From the NCBI GenBank assembly GCA_045595845.1, contig JAZOBF010000037.1, positions 1 through 43,889 on the forward strand: 43,889 nt of DNA, read 5' to 3'. Positions 39,737 to 43,889 of this stretch are shown here, piece after piece; the stretch's first letter is position 1, and each line of letters begins with the position of its first letter. The translations under genes and the position numbers were made by a program. The stretch comes from RGIG3009 sp045595845. Its GTDB lineage: Bacteria > Bacillota > Clostridia > Oscillospirales > Acutalibacteraceae. The notes beneath the pieces are model-generated. The model saw nothing but the letters and a program-made list of their open reading frames with translations, ran no database searches and was not told the origin of the DNA.

Positions 39737-40165
39737 ATGTCCACCTTTATGGCAAAAGCCGGTCAAGTCGACCGCAAATGGTATGTCATTGATGCCGCCG
39801 GTAAACCGTTGGGCCGCGTAGCTACTCAAGCTGCTGTTCTCCTTCGCGGAAAGCACAAACCCGAGTATACGCCCCATGTAGATTGCGGCGATCATGTTAT
39901 CATCATCAACTGTGCCGAGGCAGTGCTCACCGGTAAGAAATTGGAGCAGAAAGTCTGGTACCGTCACACCGGTTGGATCGGCAACCTGAAAGCTACCAAG
40001 TATGCTACGCTGATGGCGCAGCGTCCTGAGAAGGCAATGGAGCTTGCCGTCAACGGTATGATCCCGAACAATTCCATCGGCCGTCAGGCCGCCACCCGCT
40101 TACGCGTTTACGCCGGCGCTCAGCACGAGCATGCCGCGCAGAAACCCGAAGCGTACGAAATTTAA
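39737..40165 (+). CDS. rplM: 50S ribosomal protein L13
   Basis: 142 residues: MSTFMAKAGQVDRKWYVIDAAGKPLGRVATQAA, then LRGKHKPEYTPHVDCGDHVIIINCAEAVLTGKKLEQKVWYRHTG and the GMIPNNSIGRQAATRLRVYAGAQHEH region. L13 is an early 50S assembly protein. ACAGGAGGTA lies upstream of ATG 39737. In B. subtilis rplM-rpsI lies close behind the alpha operon; here it is about 38 kb away from rplQ in the window and on the opposite strand. Confidence 0.98.
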   Translation: MSTFMAKAGQVDRKWYVIDAAGKPLGRVATQAAVLLRGKHKPEYTPHVDCGDHVIIINCAEAVLTGKKLEQKVWYRHTGWIGNLKATKYATLMAQRPEKAMELAVNGMIPNNSIGRQAATRLRVYAGAQHEHAAQKPEAYEI

Positions 40166-40183
40166 AGAAGGAGGCTGCAAGAT

Positions 40184-40588
40184 ATGGATTACAACAAAAG
40201 ACCGTATTTCTACGGTACCGGTCGCCGTAAAAAATCCGTTGCCCGTGTCCGCCTGTACAACGGCACCGGCAAAGTGACCATCAACGATCGCGATATTGAC
40301 GATTATTTTGGTCTCGAAACCTTAAAACTGATTGTTCGTCAGCCTCTGGCTCTCACCAACTTGACGGAGAAATTTGACATCGAGTGCCGCGTTGCCGGCG
40401 GCGGTGTTACCGGTCAGGCCGGTGCCATCCGTCACGGTGTTGCGCGTGCGTTGTTGCAGTACAACAGCGACGAGGTGCGTGCGGCTCTGAAAAAAGCGGG
40501 CTTCCTGACCCGCGACCCCAGAATGAAGGAACGCAAAAAGTACGGCCTCAAAGGTGCTCGCCGCGCTCCCCAGTTCTCGAAACGCTGA
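40184..40588 (+). CDS. rpsI: 30S ribosomal protein S9
   Basis: 134 residues: RPYFYGTGRRKKSVARVRLYNGTGKVTINDRDIDDYFG, with RVAGGGVTGQAGAIRHGVARALLQY and the conserved C-terminal tail LKGARRAPQFSKR, whose final Lys-Arg contacts the P-site tRNA anticodon. It lies 18 bp after rplM with AAGGAGGC upstream and is followed by a strong terminator. Confidence 0.98.
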   Translation: MDYNKRPYFYGTGRRKKSVARVRLYNGTGKVTINDRDIDDYFGLETLKLIVRQPLALTNLTEKFDIECRVAGGGVTGQAGAIRHGVARALLQYNSDEVRAALKKAGFLTRDPRMKERKKYGLKGARRAPQFSKR

Positions 40589-40612
40589 TTTCCCAGTATT
40601 TCCTATCACAAG

Positions 40613-40643
40613 AAAAGCCTTCCCTTTTTGGGAAGGCTTTTTT
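40613..40643 (+). terminator. Terminator after rpsI
   Basis: Stem AAAAGCCTTCCC (40613-40624) with GGGAAGGCTTTT (40630-40641), TTTTT loop and a T-run. A strong factor-independent terminator. Confidence 0.93.
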
Positions 40644-40644
40644 A

Positions 40645-40673
40645 TTGCTCCTTTTTGGCAGACATGGTATCCT
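40645..40673 (+). promoter_or_regulatory. Candidate promoter of the CAP-domain lipoprotein gene
   Basis: TTGCTC (40645-40650), 17-bp spacer, TATCCT (40668-40673) with TGG before the -10. Both hexamers are imperfect, but the extended -10 helps. The transcript would start around 40680, immediately before the RBS. Confidence 0.5.
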
Positions 40674-40691
40674 GTTAGGAGAGGTGATACG

Positions 40692-41393
40692 ATGAGAAGC
40701 ATACATCTACTGTGTCTAACACTCTTATTAGCACTAACATTAACGGCATGTGCCGAGCAGACGCCTCCTCAGATAGGGGAGCCCGCCACATCGAGCACCG
40801 ATACCGGTATAAGCGCAACCACCGATAGCAGAGTAAGCGACATATCCGATACTGCAACATCGCAAACAGAAACAACGGCCATCGCCACCACTCGCTCAAC
40901 CGCGCAAAGCACAGCATTCACTACTACACAAACTACAACTAAGAAAAAGACGACTACCACCAAAATCACAACAACAACCAAAAAAGTGACCACTACCGCG
41001 AAAATAACCACAAGCGCCACGGTGGAGGCAACACAATATGAAAACGAAGTATTACGGTTAGTGAATGTTGAGCGTGCTAAGCAAGGACTTGCCGCGTTAT
41101 CGGCGGGCAGCTCTGCCGCGATGCAGGCGGCGGATGTTCGCGCCGATGAAATCAAGACGAGCTTTTCACATACACGCCCAAACGGCAGCAATTGTTTTAC
41201 CGCACTGGAAGAGGCCGGTGTTTCCTATCGAGCGGCAGGCGAAAATATCGCATCCGGATACCGCACGCCCGCCACTGTAGTTGAAGGATGGATGAACTCG
41301 GCAGGGCATCGTGCGAATATTTTGAACAAAACTTTCACACACTTAGCAGTCGGATACGATAACTACAACTGGGTGCAACTCTTCTACGCCTAA
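40692..41393 (+). CDS. Lipoprotein with C-terminal CAP (SCP/PR1-like) domain
   Basis: 233 residues from ATG 40692, preceded by AGGAGAGGTGAT. Signal peptide MRSIHLLCLTLLLALTLTAC has the lipobox LTAC (Cys20 lipidated). Residues about 55-112 are a Thr/Lys spacer. Residues about 116-233 form a CAP domain: YENEVLRLVNVERAKQGL, FSHTRPNGSNCF, GENIASGYRTPATVVEGWMNSAGHRANILN and VGYDNYNWVQLFYA. The CAP cavity residues His160, Glu184 and His206 are present. Bacterial members such as YkwD are secreted proteins of mostly unknown function, some linked to spores or cell walls. It is monocistronic, ending at a terminator. Confidence 0.92.
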   Translation: MRSIHLLCLTLLLALTLTACAEQTPPQIGEPATSSTDTGISATTDSRVSDISDTATSQTETTAIATTRSTAQSTAFTTTQTTTKKKTTTTKITTTTKKVTTTAKITTSATVEATQYENEVLRLVNVERAKQGLAALSAGSSAAMQAADVRADEIKTSFSHTRPNGSNCFTALEEAGVSYRAAGENIASGYRTPATVVEGWMNSAGHRANILNKTFTHLAVGYDNYNWVQLFYA

Positions 41394-41439
41394 CACTCGG
41401 GGGAGCATTTCCACTGATGCCTGCCACGCAACAATTTAC

Positions 41440-41466
41440 GGGGGTGCCATACGCACCCCCTTTTTT
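41440..41466 (+). terminator. Terminator after the CAP lipoprotein gene
   Basis: Stem GGGGGTGC (41440-41447) with GCACCCCC (41453-41460), 5-nt loop, followed by TTTTTT. It lies 46 bp after the stop. Confidence 0.92.
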
Positions 41467-41481
41467 GGTATCACCCAATTA

Positions 41482-41522
41482 CAACAAACAGCCCCCTGCC
41501 TAAGGCAGGGGGCTGTTTGTTG
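41482..41522. terminator. Very strong bidirectional hairpin, terminator of the TM2/DUF2752 genes
   Basis: A perfect 19-bp stem (41482-41500 with 41504-41522) with a TAA loop. It lies 35 bp after the DUF2752 stop on the minus strand; the ends of the arms are T-rich (GTTTGTTG) on either strand, although without a long pure U-run. Confidence 0.75.
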
Positions 41523-41556
41523 TCTAAAATACTTGTCCGCTCATCCGTTTTGCCAT

Positions 41557-41895
41557 TCAGAAGAGAATACTCCGTATCACATAATACATCATATTGAAAA
41601 GCAATACAGGGTACAGAAACCAAAACACAGCTTTCTTTTTTTGAATAAATTCCAAATTCAAAATCAGCCACACTGCCACCGTCAACGGAACAGCCATTGC
41701 GTGTTGTCTGAAATACATACCAATGTCCAACCTAAGCAACGAAAACAGTGCTGTCGTAACACCACAGGTAGGACAGGAAATGTGGAAAATCTCTTTCCAC
41801 GGACACGATAACCCCAGTATTTCAAAAAACAAAGTGTAAACAATAAACAGTAACAAGAAAGCCGTATTTTTCTTCAAAAATTTAATGCGCAGCAC
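41557..41895 (-). CDS. DUF2752 small membrane protein
   Basis: 112 residues. Hydrophobic helices lie at about 10-30, 69-87 and 90-110. The DUF2752 hallmark CPTCGVTTALFSLLRLDIGMYFRQHAMAV (Cys41, Cys44) is present; family members typically show C-P-x-C-G followed by T-R/T-A. The function of the family is unknown. The start is GTG 41895, directly after the TAA of the TM2 gene, with little RBS of its own, so translation should depend on the TM2 gene. TM2 and DUF2752 genes are commonly adjacent in Firmicutes. Confidence 0.85.
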   Translation of the reverse strand: MLRIKFLKKNTAFLLLFIVYTLFFEILGLSCPWKEIFHISCPTCGVTTALFSLLRLDIGMYFRQHAMAVPLTVAVWLILNLEFIQKKKAVFWFLYPVLLFNMMYYVIRSILF

Positions 41896-42231
41896 TTAAA
41901 TCAAAGTCATCAAATTATTAAAATTGACTTCCTTTGCTTTTTTACTAATCGTAAACCAATCAACGATTGCTAAAATTCCGCAACATCCGCCGGTGAGAAG
42001 CTTAAGAATACCCATACCGGTATCGCCGATCATAAAGCGATCGATACCCAGCGCTCCTAAGAATAATGAAACCAATAAAATCGTAGTAGGATCTTTGAAC
42101 TCCATCGCCGATACCAAGGTGAATTTTTCCTCGTCAAGACCTTTGAGTTTTTCCTTCAAAAACACCATTTTTTCGGCCGGAAAATACTTCTGATTTGTCA
42201 TGATAAACATATCAATTTTTTGCTGATCCAT
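41896..42231 (-). CDS. TM2-domain membrane protein
   Basis: 111 residues from ATG 42231 (GAGGAGT nine bases upstream; GTG 42240 abuts the RBS and is rejected). A cytoplasmic helical N-terminus (about 1-45) precedes the TM2 domain: TILLVSLFLGALGIDRFMIGDTGMGILKLLTGGCCGILAIVDWF, two membrane helices joined by a short turn with the conserved G-x-D-R-F. The role of bacterial TM2 proteins is unclear. Its consensus promoter contains an Xre operator; repression by the divergent Xre protein is inferred. Confidence 0.87.
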   Translation of the reverse strand: MDQQKIDMFIMTNQKYFPAEKMVFLKEKLKGLDEEKFTLVSAMEFKDPTTILLVSLFLGALGIDRFMIGDTGMGILKLLTGGCCGILAIVDWFTISKKAKEVNFNNLMTLI

Positions 42232-42279
42232 TGCACACACTCCTCAAAATATGTTGTTCGACTTTTGTCGACAAAAATG

Positions 42280-42308
42280 ATTATACTCAATGTTTGAGTA
42301 TTTGTCAA
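42280..42308 (-). promoter_or_regulatory. Consensus sigma-A promoter of the TM2-DUF2752 operon
   Basis: On the minus strand, TTGACA (42303-42308), 17-bp spacer, TATAAT (42280-42285): a perfect consensus. The operator at 42284-42300 lies in the spacer, in exactly the same register as in the 1512-1540 promoter. Confidence 0.87.
42284..42300. promoter_or_regulatory. Xre operator 1, TACTCA-N5-TGAGTA
   Basis: Perfect 6-bp half sites with a 5-bp centre (extended to ATACTCAA/TTGAGTAT), overlapping two bases of the -10 box and most of the promoter spacer. Confidence 0.8.
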
Positions 42309-42325
42309 TACTCATATCGTGAGTA
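42309..42325. promoter_or_regulatory. Xre operator 2, TACTCA-N5-TGAGTA
   Basis: A second perfect copy with a different centre (TATCG), starting 25 bp from operator 1. It lies one base upstream of the TTGACA box and toward the xre promoter, so it could serve autoregulation. Confidence 0.8.
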
Positions 42326-42337
42326 AGTAAAATATTT

Positions 42338-42346
42338 TGATAGAAT
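42338..42346 (+). promoter_or_regulatory. Extended -10 of the second xre gene
   Basis: TGA-TAGAAT, with no recognisable -35 (that position overlaps operator 2). The transcript would start near 42353, about 18 bases before GTG 42371. Confidence 0.5.
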
Positions 42347-42370
42347 CAGAAGTAGATGAAGGTGAAGCAA

Positions 42371-42625
42371 GTGGATTATCGAACCCGAATTAGAAATGTT
42401 CGCGAGGATCATGATTTAACTCAGGCGCAAATCGGCAAACTGCTTCAAAAGTCGCAGCAAGGATATAATCACATTGAAGCGGGCAGAGCGGAATTGAAAA
42501 TAGAGGACCTTGCCACACTTTGCAAATTCTATAATATATCCGCCGATTATTTTGTTGGTATAATTGATGAGCCGATTCCCATAAATCAGCCTAAAAACTC
42601 ATCTCACAGAGTGCGTCCGCATTAA
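42371..42625 (+). CDS. Xre-family HTH transcriptional regulator (second module)
   Basis: 84 residues from GTG 42371. AAGGTGA (42360-42366) is four to five bases upstream; ATG 42356 is an alternative, but it lies next to the predicted start of transcription. HTH_3 domain: RIRNVREDHDLTQAQIGKLLQ, recognition-helix region KSQQGYNHIEAG, and LKIEDLATLCKFYNISADYFVGI, followed by a short polar tail. It is paralogous to the regulator at 1584-1814, sharing the ISADY/VSADY motif and helix 1-2 pattern, but the recognition helix differs, matching the different operator sequence. It probably represses the TM2-DUF2752 operon and itself. Confidence 0.85.
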   Translation: MDYRTRIRNVREDHDLTQAQIGKLLQKSQQGYNHIEAGRAELKIEDLATLCKFYNISADYFVGIIDEPIPINQPKNSSHRVRPH

Positions 42626-42837
42626 TGGATACCTTATAGCGGGGCATCGAGGGTAGGAACGCGGCCGAGCGGCAATGAATGGACAGTCCGGTGGACCGTC
42701 AGAACCGCCCGCTACAACAAAACCCACCCCGTAGAGACAGGCCTCCGGACTGTCCGCGCGGCGACCTCGGCGCCGCTACAATCTGTCGCGCCGCGCGACA
42801 CCTTCACTTTTCACTCTTCACTTTTCACTCTTCACTC
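42626..42837. repeat. Gene-free, repeat-rich spacer between xre and the rRNA terminator
   Basis: No gene is supported. It contains a perfect 11-bp inverted repeat GGACAGTCCGG (42681-42691) with CCGGACTGTCC (42745-42755), and two copies of CGCTACAA (42710-42717 and 42774-42781). A GTCGCG-CCG-CGCGAC palindrome lies at 42785-42799, and a tandem array of TCACTTT/TCACTCT heptamers at about 42803-42837. It looks like a remnant of a miniature inverted-repeat element or a dispersed intergenic repeat; no transposase is present. Confidence 0.5.
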
Positions 42838-42882
42838 ACAAAGCAAAAGACCTCGACGGTAATCGTCGAGGTCTTGCTTTGT
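42838..42882 (-). terminator. Terminator of the rRNA operon
   Basis: A long stem (CACAAAGCAA, then AGACCTCGACG pairing with CGTCGAGGTCT, then TGCTTTGTG) with a GTAAT loop directly after the 5S rRNA 3' end on the minus strand. The 3' arm has T-runs (TTTTGCTTT). Confidence 0.85.
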
Positions 42883-42998
42883 GTTGGCGCCTACTTATCT
42901 TCCCGGGCCGCTACCAGCCAAGTATTGTCAGCGCAAGTGAGCTTAACTGCCGTGTTCGGAATGGGAACGGGTGTACCCTCACCGCCATCAGCACCAAC
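42883..42998 (-). rRNA. rrf: 5S ribosomal RNA
   Basis: On the minus strand the sequence starts GTTGGTGCTGATGGCGGTGA and contains the conserved CCGAACACGGCAGTTAAGC. It ends GATAAGTAGGCGCCAAC; the 5' GTTGGTGC and 3' GCGCCAAC ends pair as helix I. About 116 nt. The ends are set from this pairing and may be off by one or two bases. It is transcribed last in the operon, after 23S. Confidence 0.95.
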
Positions 42999-43131
42999 TA
43001 TTCAGGAACACGTCCTGTTTTGTAGGATCATACCCTGAAAACTGAATAAAGAGCGTTTTGGAATGTGATGTGAACCCTTTATCACACAATACTGCATCGT
43101 ACGGTGATACAAAGCGATTCGTTTCATGTTA
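42999..43131 (-). other. 23S-5S internal transcribed spacer
   Basis: 133 bp without a tRNA gene. On the minus strand it includes CTATTCAGGA-type sequence near 5S and TTATTCAGTTTTCAGGGT (43037-43054), a motif often found in Firmicutes rRNA spacers and involved in precursor pairing. Confidence 0.7.

Positions 43132-43889
<758 letters not shown>

Noticed and set aside
42803..42837. TCACTTT/TCACTCT array as a CRISPR
   Set aside because: Heptamer tandem repeats without spacers and no cas genes.
42679..43038. Plus-strand frame of 119 codons
   Set aside because: It runs through the repeat-rich spacer, the rRNA terminator and antisense of 5S rRNA.

Overview
The window comes from a low-to-mid GC Gram-positive bacterium. 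It is most likely a member of the Clostridia and probably the Oscillospirales/Ruminococcaceae. The evidence is B. subtilis-like ribosomal gene order with strong AGGAGG ribosome binding sites, class B sortase, a SpoIID-type domain, lipoproteins with Thr/Lys-rich spacers, a zinc-ribbon S4 and a class Z S14. The genus assignment is inference; no database search was possible.

Layout. 1-336 is the 3' end of a galE-like epimerase. 425-1814 is a module made of a Big2-type lipoprotein and a divergent Xre regulator. 1861-17256 (minus strand) is the complete S10-spc-alpha superoperon, rpsJ to rplQ, including secY, adk, map, infA, rpmJ and rpoA. It is preceded by a ~360-nt structured leader and a promoter near 17625-17653. 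17862-25846 (minus) is a tightly overlapping aromatic amino acid operon: aroF, tyrA, aroB, aroA, aroC, pheA, a fused aroE-aroK, and aroQ. It runs from a consensus promoter at 26035-26063 through a previously unlisted 27-residue leader peptide rich in Tyr and Phe and an intrinsic terminator just before aroF, which is a textbook transcription attenuator. 26071-32890 (minus) holds a cysteine desulfurase, an intact class B sortase, ThiI, and a 1158-residue fusion of CinA, a transmembrane helix, a sortase-like domain that has lost its catalytic His and Cys, and a SpoIID domain. 33045-36860 carries a zinc-ribbon/repeat protein and a large GLUG-type membrane protein. 36938-39477 encodes an ABC exporter and RadC. 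39737-40588 (plus) is rplM-rpsI, followed by a CAP-domain lipoprotein. 41557-42625 is a second Xre module, divergent from TM2 and DUF2752 membrane proteins. 42883 to the end is 5S and the 3' part of 23S rRNA (minus).

How the parts work together. The ribosomal superoperon, rplM-rpsI and the rRNA operon form a translation region. The aro operon encodes all steps from erythrose-4-phosphate plus PEP to chorismate and on to phenylpyruvate and hydroxyphenylpyruvate, and its leader peptide reads Tyr/Phe-tRNA charging. The cysteine desulfurase supplies sulfur to ThiI for tRNA thiolation, while the sortases and the SpoIID domain in the same operon act at the envelope.

The signals most worth following are three. 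The first is the Phe/Tyr attenuator with an explicit antiterminator pairing. The second is the CinA/dead-sortase/SpoIID fusion encoded beside an active sortase. The third is the pair of Xre modules at opposite ends of the window. They share an identical promoter-operator geometry (a 17-bp operator inside a TTGACA-N17-TATAAT spacer and a second operator 25 bp away) but have different operator sequences.
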